This document shows, in pieces, positions 36,509 through 45,268 of a DNA stretch of 64,000 bases. The stretch is from Mesorhizobium sp. Lineage in GTDB: Bacteria; Pseudomonadota; Alphaproteobacteria; Rhizobiales; Rhizobiaceae. The first letter of the stretch is position 1. Each line of letters starts with the position of its first letter. The translations under genes and the position numbers were made by a program. The stretch lies in assembly GCF_004962245.1 (NCBI RefSeq), contig NZ_SUHQ01000021.1:62001-126000 (forward strand), written 5' to 3'. The notes under the pieces are model-generated. The model worked only from the letters and a program-made list of their open reading frames with translations, made no database searches and was not told the origin of the DNA.

Positions 36509-37477
36509 ATGGCACGCAATAAGATAGCGCTCATCGGCTCGGGCATGATCGGCGGCACGCTCGCCCACATGATCGGCCTCAAGGATCTCGGCGACGTTGT
36601 GCTGTTCGACATCGCCGAGGGTATCCCGCAAGGCAAGGGGCTGGATATCGCGCAGTCGTCGCCGGTCGATGGGTTCGACTCGAGGCTGACCGGCGTCAAT
36701 GACTATGCCGGCATCGAGGGCGCCGACGTCTGCATCGTCACCGCCGGCGTGCCGCGCAAGCCCGGCATGAGCCGCGACGACCTCCTCGGCATCAACCTGA
36801 AGGTCATGGAGCAGGTTGGCGCGGGTCTCAAGAAATACGCGCCGAAAGCCTTCGTCATCTGCATCACCAACCCGCTCGACGCCATGGTCTGGGCGCTGCA
36901 GAAGTTTTCCGGACTGCCGAAGAGCCATGTCGTCGGCATGGCTGGTGTGCTGGATAGCGCGCGCTTCCGCTATTTCCTGGCCGAGGAATTCAAGGTGTCG
37001 GTCGAGGATGTCACCGCCTTCGTGCTCGGCGGCCATGGCGATTCCATGGTGCCAATGATCCGCTATTCGACGGTCGCCGGTATCCCGCTGCCCGATCTCA
37101 TCAAGATGGGCTGGACCTCGAAGGAGAAGCTCGACCAGATCGTGCAGCGCACCCGCGACGGCGGCGCCGAGATCGTCGGCCTGCTCAAGACCGGCTCGGC
37201 CTTCTACGCGCCGGCCGCCTCGGCGATCTCGATGGCCGAGGCCTATCTCAAGGACAAGAAGCGCGTGCTGCCCTGTGCCGCGCATCTCTCCGGCCAGTAT
37301 GGCGTCAAGAACACCTATGTCGGCGTGCCGGTTGTGATCGGCGCCGGCGGCGTCGAGCGCGTCATCGAGATCGACCTCAGCAAGGCCGAGCAGAAGATGT
37401 TCGACAATTCGGTGGCGGCGGTGCAAGGCCTGTGCGAGGCCTGCGTCAAGATCGCTCCGCATCTCGCCTCGAAGTGA
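36509..37477 (+). CDS. mdh: Malate dehydrogenase
   Basis: The 322-residue NAD-dependent enzyme is of the LDH-like MDH group common in alphaproteobacteria. It has GSGMIGG (9-15) for NAD, VTAGVPRKPGMSRDDLL with the substrate-binding Arg, ITNPLDAMVW, and the catalytic His in GGHGDSMVPM. It oxidises malate to oxaloacetate. The ATG at 36509 gives the normal start MARNKIALIGSG; the frame opens at 36470. It is first in the TCA block and 16 bases from sucC, so it is probably in one operon with the succinyl-CoA synthetase genes. Confidence 0.97.
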   Translation: MARNKIALIGSGMIGGTLAHMIGLKDLGDVVLFDIAEGIPQGKGLDIAQSSPVDGFDSRLTGVNDYAGIEGADVCIVTAGVPRKPGMSRDDLLGINLKVMEQVGAGLKKYAPKAFVICITNPLDAMVWALQKFSGLPKSHVVGMAGVLDSARFRYFLAEEFKVSVEDVTAFVLGGHGDSMVPMIRYSTVAGIPLPDLIKMGWTSKEKLDQIVQRTRDGGAEIVGLLKTGSAFYAPAASAISMAEAYLKDKKRVLPCAAHLSGQYGVKNTYVGVPVVIGAGGVERVIEIDLSKAEQKMFDNSVAAVQGLCEACVKIAPHLASK

Positions 37478-37493
37478 TCCGGAGACAACGCGC

Positions 37494-38687
37494 ATGAACA
37501 TCCATGAATATCAGGGCAAAGCGCTGCTGAAGGGCTTTGGCGCACCGGTGGCCGAAGGCGTGCCGGTGTTCGCGGCAAGTGAGGCGGAAGCCGCCGCCAA
37601 GGCGCTGCCCGGTCCGCTCTACGTGGTGAAGAGCCAGATCCATGCCGGCGGCCGCGGCAAGGGCAAATTCAAGGAGCTCGGCCCCGACGCCAAGGGCGGC
37701 GTGCGGCTGGCGAAGTCGGTGGCCGACGTCGTCGCCAACGCCAAGGAGATGCTCGGCCACACGCTGGTCACCAAGCAGACCGGCCCGGCGGGCAAGCAGG
37801 TCAACCGCCTCTATATCGAGGACGGCGCCGACATCGAGCGCGAGCTTTATCTGTCGCTGCTGGTCGACCGCTCGGTCGGCCGCATCGCCTTCGTCGTTTC
37901 GACCGAGGGTGGCATGGACATCGAGGCGGTCGCCCATGACACGCCGGAAAAGATCATCACCGTCGCCATCGACCCGGAAAAAGGCGTGACGGCGGATGAT
38001 TTGAAAGAACTCAACGGCGCGCTGAAGCTCGACGGCGACGCTGCCAGGGACGGCGAGACGCTGTTCCCGATCCTCTACAAGGCCTTCGTCGAAAAGGACA
38101 TGAGCCTGCTCGAGGTCAACCCGCTGATCGTCATGAGGAACGGCCGGTTGCGCGTGCTCGACGCCAAGGTGTCGTTCGACAACAATGCGCTGTTCCGTCA
38201 TCCCGACGTGATGGAGCTCCGCGACATCACCGAAGAGGACGAGAAGGAGATCGAGGCGTCGAAATACGACCTCGCCTATGTCGCGCTCGACGGCAATATC
38301 GGCTGCATGGTCAACGGCGCCGGCCTTGCCATGGCGACGATGGACATCATCAAGCTCTATGGCGCCGAACCCGCCAACTTCCTCGATGTCGGCGGCGGCG
38401 CGTCGAAGGAGAAGGTGACGGCGGCGTTCAAGATCATCACCAAGGATCCGGCGGTCAAGGGCATCCTGATCAACATCTTCGGCGGCATCATGAAATGCGA
38501 CATCATCGCCGAGGGCGTGATCGCGGCAGTCAAGGAAGTTGGCCTGAAAGTGCCGCTGGTGGTGCGGCTTGAGGGCACCAATGCCGAACTCGGCAAGAAG
38601 ATCATCAACGACAGCGGCCTCAACGTCGTCTCGGCCGACGACCTCGACGACGCCGCGAAGAAAATCGTGGCGGCGGTGAAGGGCTGA
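37494..38687 (+). CDS. sucC: Succinyl-CoA synthetase beta subunit (ADP-forming)
   Basis: SucC (397 residues) has the ATP-grasp fold: MNIHEYQGKALLKGFG start, KSQIHAGGRGKGKFKELG, SLLEVNPLIV and the GGIMKCDIIAEGV loop near the C-terminus. With SucD it makes succinate and ATP from succinyl-CoA. It lies between mdh (16 bases) and a cupin gene (4 bases), in one transcription unit. Full length. Confidence 0.97.
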   Translation: MNIHEYQGKALLKGFGAPVAEGVPVFAASEAEAAAKALPGPLYVVKSQIHAGGRGKGKFKELGPDAKGGVRLAKSVADVVANAKEMLGHTLVTKQTGPAGKQVNRLYIEDGADIERELYLSLLVDRSVGRIAFVVSTEGGMDIEAVAHDTPEKIITVAIDPEKGVTADDLKELNGALKLDGDAARDGETLFPILYKAFVEKDMSLLEVNPLIVMRNGRLRVLDAKVSFDNNALFRHPDVMELRDITEEDEKEIEASKYDLAYVALDGNIGCMVNGAGLAMATMDIIKLYGAEPANFLDVGGGASKEKVTAAFKIITKDPAVKGILINIFGGIMKCDIIAEGVIAAVKEVGLKVPLVVRLEGTNAELGKKIINDSGLNVVSADDLDDAAKKIVAAVKG

Positions 38688-38691
38688 TCTG

Positions 38692-39063
38692 GTGCCTCCG
38701 CACAAGATAAATCTGGTCGAGGCGGCGGATGCGAAGATCAGGAAAGTCTTCGACCCGCATATCGCCGGCGACGTCAACGATTCCCAGGTCAAGATCGCCA
38801 AGTTCGGCGACGTCTTCGACTGGCACGCGCATGACAACGAGGACGAGGCGTTCCTGGTGCTGCGCGGCCGCATCGCCATCGATTTCCGCGACGGCACAGT
38901 GGAGCTTTCGAGCGGCGAGTTCATCGTCGTGCCACGGGCCGTCGAGCACCGGCCGCGCTCGCTGAGCGAGGAGCCGGTGGTGCTGATGTTCGAGCCGGCG
39001 ACGACGCTCAACACCGGCAATGCCAAGAGCGACCTCACCGTCGCCGAACTCAAGCGTCTCTGA
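38692..39063 (+). CDS. Cupin domain protein between sucC and sucD
   Basis: The 123-residue protein is a single conserved-barrel cupin with WHAHDNEDEAFLVLRGRI (metal-type His residues) and SGEFIVVPRAVEHRP (second cupin motif). It starts with GTG at 38692, only four bases after the sucC stop. Its substrate is unknown; a small metabolite or sugar-type ligand is common in such cupins. Its place between the two subunits of succinyl-CoA synthetase implies co-expression with the TCA genes, whatever its role. Confidence 0.85.
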   Translation: MPPHKINLVEAADAKIRKVFDPHIAGDVNDSQVKIAKFGDVFDWHAHDNEDEAFLVLRGRIAIDFRDGTVELSSGEFIVVPRAVEHRPRSLSEEPVVLMFEPATTLNTGNAKSDLTVAELKRL

Positions 39064-39127
39064 CAATGGCGTCTCTGACGATGACCGTGCAGCCTTCCTC
39101 GATCAATAGTTTGTAAAAAGGGCCACC

Positions 39128-40030
39128 ATGTCCATTCTCGTCGACAAGAACACCAAGGTCCTCGTGCAGGGCCTGACCGGCAAGACCGGCACCTTCCATA
39201 CGGAACAGGCGCTAGCCTATCACGGGACAAAAATGGTCGGCGGCATCCATCCCAAGAAAGGTGGCGAGACATGGACCGGCGCCAAGGGCGAGAGCCTGCC
39301 GATCTTCGCCACCGTCGCCGAAGGCAAGGCGCAGACCGGCGCCAACGCTTCCGTCGTCTATGTGCCGCCGGCGGGCGCCGCGGAGGCGATCCTGGAAGCG
39401 ATCGACGCCGAGATTCCGCTGATCATCTGCATCACCGAGGGCATCCCGGTGATCGACATGATCAAGGTCAAGGCGAGGCTCGACCGCTCGACATCGCGGC
39501 TCATCGGCCCCAACTGCCCCGGCGTTCTGACCCCCAACGAATGCAAGATCGGCATCATGCCCGGCAACATCTTCCGCAAGGGCTCGGTCGGCGTTGTTTC
39601 CCGCTCGGGAACGCTTACCTATGAGGCGGTGTTCCAGACCACCAATGTCGGCCTCGGCCAGACCACTGCCGTCGGCATCGGTGGCGACCCGGTCAAAGGC
39701 ACGGAGTTCATTGACGTGCTGGAGATGTTCCTCGCCGACGACGAGACCAAGTCGATCATCATGATCGGCGAGATCGGCGGGTCGGCCGAGGAAGACGCCG
39801 CGCAGTTCCTCAAGGACGAAGCCAAGCGTGGCCGCAAGAAGCCGATGGCCGGGTTCATCGCCGGGCGCACGGCGCCGGCCGGTCGTACCATGGGCCATGC
39901 AGGCGCGGTCATCTCCGGCGGCAAGGGCGGCGCCGAGGACAAGATCGCGGCGATGGAATCGGCCGGAATAAGGGTTTCGCCGTCGCCGGCCCGGCTCGGC
40001 ACGACACTGGTCGAGGCGATCAAGGGTTAA
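39128..40030 (+). CDS. sucD: Succinyl-CoA synthetase alpha subunit
   Basis: SucD (300 residues) has the CoA-binding Rossmann start (VQGLTGKTGTFHTEQAL) and the phosphohistidine loop GHAGAVISGGKGGAEDK. The GPNCPGVLTP motif is also present. It forms the heterotetramer with SucC. It is separated from sucC by a cupin gene. The stop at 40028-40030 is followed at once by an inverted AGTAGGG repeat before sucA. Confidence 0.97.
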   Translation: MSILVDKNTKVLVQGLTGKTGTFHTEQALAYHGTKMVGGIHPKKGGETWTGAKGESLPIFATVAEGKAQTGANASVVYVPPAGAAEAILEAIDAEIPLIICITEGIPVIDMIKVKARLDRSTSRLIGPNCPGVLTPNECKIGIMPGNIFRKGSVGVVSRSGTLTYEAVFQTTNVGLGQTTAVGIGGDPVKGTEFIDVLEMFLADDETKSIIMIGEIGGSAEEDAAQFLKDEAKRGRKKPMAGFIAGRTAPAGRTMGHAGAVISGGKGGAEDKIAAMESAGIRVSPSPARLGTTLVEAIKG

Positions 40031-40120
40031 GGGAGTAGGGGAGTAAGGGAGTAGGGCAGTAGGGAAAAGTTCAGCGGCAAAAGCCCTACTCCCCTACTGC
40101 CCTATTCCCCTACTCCCCTC
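40031..40120. repeat. AGTAGGG-type inverted repeat, copy 2 (sucD-sucA gap)
   Basis: Left arm (40031-40063) is four iterations of gggagtag or gggcagtag. Right arm (40084-40118) is the inverse with ccctactcc and ccctactgc iterations. The spacer is aaaagttcagcggcaaaag. The hairpin would have an arm of over 30 bases. It resembles the shorter element at 18485-18545. Confidence 0.85.
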
Positions 40121-40157
40121 CAACTAAGGAGACGGAGCGCAGCCTCCGCTGAATGAC

Positions 40158-43145
40158 ATGGCAAGACAAGATCAGGCCAACGACCAATTTTCGCTTACCT
40201 CTTTCCTCTATGGCGGTAATGCCGATTATATCGACGCGCTCTACGCCGCCTATGAGGAGGATCCCTCTTCGGTCGACCCCGAATGGCAGGATTTCTTCGC
40301 GGCGCTGAAGGACGATGCGGGCGACGTCCGCAAGAATGCCAAGGGCGCCTCATGGGCCAGGCCGTCGTGGCCGCTGCAGGCCAATGGCGAACTGGTGTCG
40401 GCGCTCGACGGCGATTGGGGCATCGTCGAAAAGCACATCGAGAAGAAGGTCCAGGACAAGGCCGTCGTCAACGGCGTCGCCCTTTCCGACGCCGATGTGC
40501 ATCAGGCGACGCGCGATTCCGTTCGCGCCATCATGATGATCCGCGCCTACCGCATGCGTGGCCACCTGCACGCCAATCTCGATCCGCTCGGCATCGCCAA
40601 GCCGCTCGAGGACTATAACGAGCTGTCGCCGGAAAACTACGGCTTCACATCAGCCGATTACGACCGCCCGATCTTCCTCGACAATGTGCTCGGACTCGAA
40701 TTCGGCACTATCCGGCAGATGCTGGACATATTGACCCGCACCTATTGCTCGACGCTCGGCGTCGAGTTCATGCATATTTCCGATCCCGAGGAGAAGGCCT
40801 GGATCCAGGCGCGCATCGAGGGCACCGACAAGGAGATCTCCTTCACCGCCACCGGCAAGAAGGCGATCCTGCAGAAGCTGGTCGAGGCCGAAGGCTTCGA
40901 GCAGTTCATCGACGTCAAGTACAAGGGCACCAAGCGCTTTGGCCTCGACGGCGCAGAGGCGCTGATCCCGGCATTGGAGCAGATCGTCAAGCGCGGCGGG
41001 CAGCTCGGCATGAAGGAGATCGTGCTCGGCATGGCGCATCGCGGCCGGCTGAACGTTCTCTCCCAGGTGATGGCCAAGCCGCACCGCGCCATCTTCCACG
41101 AGTTCAAGGGCGGCTCGGCCGCACCCGACGAGGTCGAGGGCTCGGGCGACGTGAAGTACCATCTCGGTGCTTCGTCGGACCGCGAGTTCGACGGCAACAA
41201 GGTGCACCTGTCGCTGACCGCCAATCCCTCGCATCTGGAAATCGTCGATCCGGTGGTGATGGGCAAGGCGCGGGCCAAGCAGGACTCTCTGTTCGGCCGC
41301 AGCCGCGAGGAGATCGTGCCGCTGGAAGAGCGCGCCAAGGTGCTGCCATTGCTCCTGCATGGCGACGCCGCCTTTGCCGGCCAGGGGGTGATTGCCGAGA
41401 TACTCGGCCTCTCGGGCCTGCGCGGCCACCGCGTCGCCGGCACGCTGCACTTCATCATCAACAACCAGATCGGCTTCACCACCAATCCGCGCTTCTCGCG
41501 CTCGTCCCCCTATCCGTCGGATGTGGCCAAGATGATCGAGGCGCCGATCTTCCACGTCAATGGCGACGATCCGGAAGCCGTGGTCCATGCCGCCAAGGTG
41601 GCGATCGAATTCCGCATGAGGTTCCACAAGCCTGTGGTGGTGGACATGTTCTGCTATCGCCGCTTCGGCCACAATGAGGGCGACGAGCCGGCCTTCACCC
41701 AGCCGATCATGTACAGCAGCATCCGTCGCCACAAGACGACGGTGCAGATCTATGCCGAGCGGCTGATCGCCGAGGGCCACATAACCCAGGCCGAATTCGA
41801 CAAGCTCAAGGCCGACTGGCGGGGGCATCTCGAGCAGGAATTCGAAGTCGGCCACCATTACAAGCCCAACAAGGCCGACTGGCTGGACGGCGCCTGGTCG
41901 GGCCTGCGCACGGCCGACAACCAGGACGAACAGCGGCGCGGCAAGACCGCGGTGCCGGTCAAGACGCTGAAGGAGATCGGCAGGAAGCTGACCGAGGTGC
42001 CGAAGGATTTCGCGGCCCACAAGACGATCCTGCGGTTTCTCGAGAACCGCCGCCAGGCGATCGAGTCGGGCGAAGGCATCGACTGGTCGACGGCCGAGGC
42101 GCTGGCCTTCGGCGCCATTCTGCTCGACGGCAATCCGGTCCGGCTGTCCGGGCAGGATTCGGAGCGCGGCACGTTTTCGCAACGTCACTCCGTGCTCTAC
42201 GATCAGCGCGACGAGACACGCTACATCCCGCTCAACAATCTGTCGGCGGCGCAGGCCGGCTTCGAGGTCATCAACTCGATGCTGTCGGAAGAGGCCGTGC
42301 TCGGCTTTGAATATGGCTACAGCCTGGCCGAGCCGAAAGCGCTGACGCTTTGGGAGGCTCAGTTCGGCGATTTCGCCAACGGCGCCCAGGTGGTGTTCGA
42401 CCAGTTCATTTCGTCGGGCGAGCGCAAGTGGCTCAGGATGTCGGGCCTCGTCTGCCTGTTGCCGCATGGCTATGAAGGTCAGGGGCCGGAGCACTCGTCG
42501 GCGAGGCTGGAGCGCTTCCTGCAGCTATGCGCCGAAGACAACATGCAGGTGGCCTATTGCACGACGCCGGCTAACTACTTCCACATCTTGCGCCGGCAGC
42601 TGAAGCGGGATTTCCGCAAGCCGCTGATCCTGATGACGCCGAAGTCGCTGCTGCGTCACAAGCGGGCGGTGTCGACGCTGCCGGAGATGTCGGGCGAAAG
42701 CGCGTTCCACCGGCTGTTGTGGGACGATGCCCAGCAGCTCCCCGGCCAGGCGATCAAGCTCACCAAGGATTCGAAGATCCGCCGCGTCGTGCTCTGCTCG
42801 GGCAAGGTTTATTACGACCTCTACGAGGAGCGCGAGAAGCGCGGCATCAACGACATCTATCTGCTGCGCGTCGAACAGCTCTATCCGTTCCCGGCAAAGG
42901 CGCTGATCAACGAGCTCTCACGCTTCCGCAACGCCGAGATGGTGTGGTGCCAGGAAGAGCCCAAGAACATGGGCGCCTGGTCGTTCATCGATCCGTATCT
43001 GGAATGGGTGCTGGCGCATATCGACGCCAAGCATCAGCGGGTGCGCTATACCGGCCGGCCGGCAGCCGCCTCGCCGGCGACCGGATTGATGTCGAAGCAT
43101 CTCGCCCAGCTTGCCGCCTTGCTTGAAGACGCGCTCGGTGAATAG
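40158..43145 (+). CDS. sucA: 2-oxoglutarate dehydrogenase E1 component
   Basis: SucA (995 residues) is the thiamine-diphosphate-dependent E1 that decarboxylates 2-oxoglutarate and acylates the lipoyl group of SucB. It has the N-terminal NADYIDALYAAYEEDPSSVDPEWQ motif and AHRGRLNVL. The GDDPEAVVHAAKVAIEFR plus HNEGDEPAFTQP segment binds ThDP and Mg. A LPHGYEGQGPEHSSARLERFLQL stretch and a C-terminal GRPAAASPATG follow. Full length. It lies 127 bases after sucD across the AGTAGGG repeat. The last codons (ALGE) and stop are duplicated directly downstream (a 19-base tandem duplication). Confidence 0.97.
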   Translation: MARQDQANDQFSLTSFLYGGNADYIDALYAAYEEDPSSVDPEWQDFFAALKDDAGDVRKNAKGASWARPSWPLQANGELVSALDGDWGIVEKHIEKKVQDKAVVNGVALSDADVHQATRDSVRAIMMIRAYRMRGHLHANLDPLGIAKPLEDYNELSPENYGFTSADYDRPIFLDNVLGLEFGTIRQMLDILTRTYCSTLGVEFMHISDPEEKAWIQARIEGTDKEISFTATGKKAILQKLVEAEGFEQFIDVKYKGTKRFGLDGAEALIPALEQIVKRGGQLGMKEIVLGMAHRGRLNVLSQVMAKPHRAIFHEFKGGSAAPDEVEGSGDVKYHLGASSDREFDGNKVHLSLTANPSHLEIVDPVVMGKARAKQDSLFGRSREEIVPLEERAKVLPLLLHGDAAFAGQGVIAEILGLSGLRGHRVAGTLHFIINNQIGFTTNPRFSRSSPYPSDVAKMIEAPIFHVNGDDPEAVVHAAKVAIEFRMRFHKPVVVDMFCYRRFGHNEGDEPAFTQPIMYSSIRRHKTTVQIYAERLIAEGHITQAEFDKLKADWRGHLEQEFEVGHHYKPNKADWLDGAWSGLRTADNQDEQRRGKTAVPVKTLKEIGRKLTEVPKDFAAHKTILRFLENRRQAIESGEGIDWSTAEALAFGAILLDGNPVRLSGQDSERGTFSQRHSVLYDQRDETRYIPLNNLSAAQAGFEVINSMLSEEAVLGFEYGYSLAEPKALTLWEAQFGDFANGAQVVFDQFISSGERKWLRMSGLVCLLPHGYEGQGPEHSSARLERFLQLCAEDNMQVAYCTTPANYFHILRRQLKRDFRKPLILMTPKSLLRHKRAVSTLPEMSGESAFHRLLWDDAQQLPGQAIKLTKDSKIRRVVLCSGKVYYDLYEEREKRGINDIYLLRVEQLYPFPAKALINELSRFRNAEMVWCQEEPKNMGAWSFIDPYLEWVLAHIDAKHQRVRYTGRPAAASPATGLMSKHLAQLAALLEDALGE

Positions 43146-43174
43146 AACAGAGCTCGGCGAATAGAACAGAACCG
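43135..43174. repeat. Tandem duplication at the sucA stop codon
   Basis: gctcggtgaatagaacaga is followed by gctcggcgaatagaacaga, two copies of 19 bases with one difference. The first copy contains the sucA stop codon; the second gives a spare in-frame-like stop before the sucB ribosome site. Confidence 0.85.
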
Positions 43175-43195
43175 ACAGAAAAACGGACAGGCACA

Positions 43196-44500
43196 ATGGC
43201 TACCGAAATCCGCGTCCCCACTCTTGGCGAATCCGTCACCGAGGCGACCATCGGCAAATGGTTCAAGAAGGTGGGCGATGCGATCGCCACCGACGAGCCG
43301 CTGGTCGAGCTCGAAACCGACAAGGTGACGGTGGAAGTGCCGGCCGCGGCCGCAGGAACGCTCAGCGAGATCGCCGCTGGGGAAGGCGAGACGGTCGGGG
43401 TCGGCGCGTTGCTCGGCATGATTTCGGCGGGTGACGGCGCAAAAGCGGCAGCCCCTGAACCCGCGAAGGTGCCGCCTTCCGAACCGAGGCAGGACGCGGT
43501 GTCGCAGGCCTCGGCGCCGACCGCCGCATCCACCGTCAGGCAAGCCGCGGCCGAGACCGCCAAGATCGCCGGCGACGCCGGGCCGATCGAGGCGCGCGCG
43601 ATGCCGCCGGCACCGGCGGCGGCGAAGCTGCTGGCCGAGAGCAATCTCGCGGTCGACCAGATCTCGGGTTCCGGCAAGCGTGGCCAGGTGCTGAAGGGCG
43701 ACGTGCTCGACGCGATCGCCAGGGGCGCGCCGTCGCAACCGGCCGAGACGCCGAAGGCAGCCCCGGTCGCTGCCCGTGCGCCGTCCTCGGCCGATGACGC
43801 GTCGCGCGAAGAGCGCGTGCGCATGACCAAGCTGCGGCAGACCATCGCGCGCCGCCTCAAGGAAGCGCAGTCGACCGCCGCCATGCTGACCACCTTCAAC
43901 GAGGTGGACATGAGCGCGGTGATGGCGCTCAGGACAAAATACAAGGATGTGTTCGAGAAGAAGCACGGCGTGAAGCTGGGCTTCATGGGCTTCTTCACCA
44001 AGGCCGTCACCCATGCGCTGAAGGAGATACCTTCGGTTAATGCCGAGATCGACGGCACCGACATCATCTTCAAGAACTACGCCCATATCGGCGTCGCCGT
44101 CGGCACCGAAAAGGGGCTCGTCGTGCCGGTGGTGCGCGACGCCGACCAGATGTCGATCGCCGAGATCGAGAAGGATATCGGCCGATTGGGACTTGCCGCG
44201 CGTGACGGCAAGCTTTCCGTGGCGGATATGCAAGGAGGCACGTTTACGATTTCTAACGGCGGCGTTTACGGGTCGCTGATGTCGACGCCGATCCTCAACG
44301 CGCCGCAGTCGGGCATTCTGGGCATGCACAAGATCCAGGAGCGGCCGGTGGTGGTCGGCGGCCAGATCGTGATCCGGCCGATGATGTATCTGGCGCTCTC
44401 CTACGATCACCGCATCGTCGACGGCAAGGAAGCGGTGACCTTCCTGGTCCGCGTCAAGGAAAGCCTGGAGGATCCGGAGCGGCTGGTGCTCGACCTGTGA
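43196..44500 (+). CDS. sucB: Dihydrolipoyllysine-residue succinyltransferase (E2 of 2-oxoglutarate dehydrogenase)
   Basis: SucB (434 residues) has a lipoyl domain with the modified lysine K43 in ETDKVTVEV. An Ala/Pro-rich linker follows (about 80-125), then a peripheral subunit-binding domain (about 135-180, MPPAPAAAKLLAESNL). The catalytic domain ends in YDHRIVDGKEAVTFL with the active-site His and Asp. It transfers succinyl from E1 to CoA and forms the core of the complex. It follows sucA by 50 bases. The stop overlaps the next gene's GTG by four bases. Confidence 0.97.
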   Translation: MATEIRVPTLGESVTEATIGKWFKKVGDAIATDEPLVELETDKVTVEVPAAAAGTLSEIAAGEGETVGVGALLGMISAGDGAKAAAPEPAKVPPSEPRQDAVSQASAPTAASTVRQAAAETAKIAGDAGPIEARAMPPAPAAAKLLAESNLAVDQISGSGKRGQVLKGDVLDAIARGAPSQPAETPKAAPVAARAPSSADDASREERVRMTKLRQTIARRLKEAQSTAAMLTTFNEVDMSAVMALRTKYKDVFEKKHGVKLGFMGFFTKAVTHALKEIPSVNAEIDGTDIIFKNYAHIGVAVGTEKGLVVPVVRDADQMSIAEIEKDIGRLGLAARDGKLSVADMQGGTFTISNGGVYGSLMSTPILNAPQSGILGMHKIQERPVVVGGQIVIRPMMYLALSYDHRIVDGKEAVTFLVRVKESLEDPERLVLDL

Positions 44501-45258
44501 GCGAAGCTGATCGCGCCATGGCTGATTGGGCGGGTGCTGTGCGGCGATCGTTTCGACGTAGCCTCGTCTGGCTTGGCATTTTTTCCGCCTTGCCGCCGAT
44601 GGCGCTGGCTGCCGACTGGGACGTGACGAAGGCGAGCAGCAACCTTGGTGTTTTCGCCCTGAGCGATGCCGAACTGGCGGAGCGACAGATCACGGTCACC
44701 CCAATCGGTGAGCTTGATTTGCCGACGGGTGAGATCATCGCCTGTGATCCTCTTGTGAGCGACGTTGAAACCCCAGCCTTGAGCCGCAAGGTTGAGCCGG
44801 GGCGTTATCCGGTTTCGCTGTTGGAAGCACGAGGCCGTGTGGCGGCTGCGGTGCTGCGTTTCAGCCTTGGTACGCCGGTTCGCTGGGAGCTGGCCACTGT
44901 GCCTGGCGAGGATGTCGCGGCATTGAAAGGTGACGAGGTATACGGGTATCCCGTCGACGCCGGCCTAGGTTCGTTCATGGACAAGACGGCCATGGCGCTG
45001 ATGTCCGATGAGCAGGACAAGCTGAAATATGGCGACTATTATGGTGAGGTTCTGGCTGCCGAATTTGCACCGAACCGGGATAGGTTCGTGCTGCATCACC
45101 CGGTTGCCGGCAACCCCCTCAACATTGCCATATTCTGGAGCGGTTGGGGCGATGGATCCTATCCGTCTTTCTGGGGGCTGGATGCGGCTGGCGAACCGCT
45201 GCTGCTCATGACCGACTTCGGCGTGCTGGAAAACGCCGATGGGCGCGAGACCAGGTAG
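44497..45258 (+). CDS. DUF4241-type secreted protein coupled to sucB
   Basis: The 253-residue protein has a hydrophobic N-terminal segment (residues 22-38, ending PPMALA), probably a signal peptide. The DUF4241-like body contains LDLPTGEIIACDPL, VEPGRYPVSLLEA, RWELA, YPVDAGLGSFMD and NIAIFWSGWGDGSYPSFWGLD. This family is found in scattered bacteria and its function is unknown. It starts at a GTG that overlaps the sucB stop (GTGA), so it is translated together with the 2-oxoglutarate dehydrogenase genes. This is surprising for a secreted protein. A later Met may be the true start. Confidence 0.7.
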   Translation: MSEADRAMADWAGAVRRSFRRSLVWLGIFSALPPMALAADWDVTKASSNLGVFALSDAELAERQITVTPIGELDLPTGEIIACDPLVSDVETPALSRKVEPGRYPVSLLEARGRVAAAVLRFSLGTPVRWELATVPGEDVAALKGDEVYGYPVDAGLGSFMDKTAMALMSDEQDKLKYGDYYGEVLAAEFAPNRDRFVLHHPVAGNPLNIAIFWSGWGDGSYPSFWGLDAAGEPLLLMTDFGVLENADGRETR

Positions 45259-45268
45259 ACCCGTCGTC

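Noticed and set aside
37446..39272. A 608-codon open frame opposite sucC and sucD
   Set aside because: Spans two known genes on the other strand; shadow of GC-rich codon third positions.
40650..42494. A 614-codon open frame opposite sucA
   Set aside because: Lies wholly inside sucA and has no recognisable protein features.
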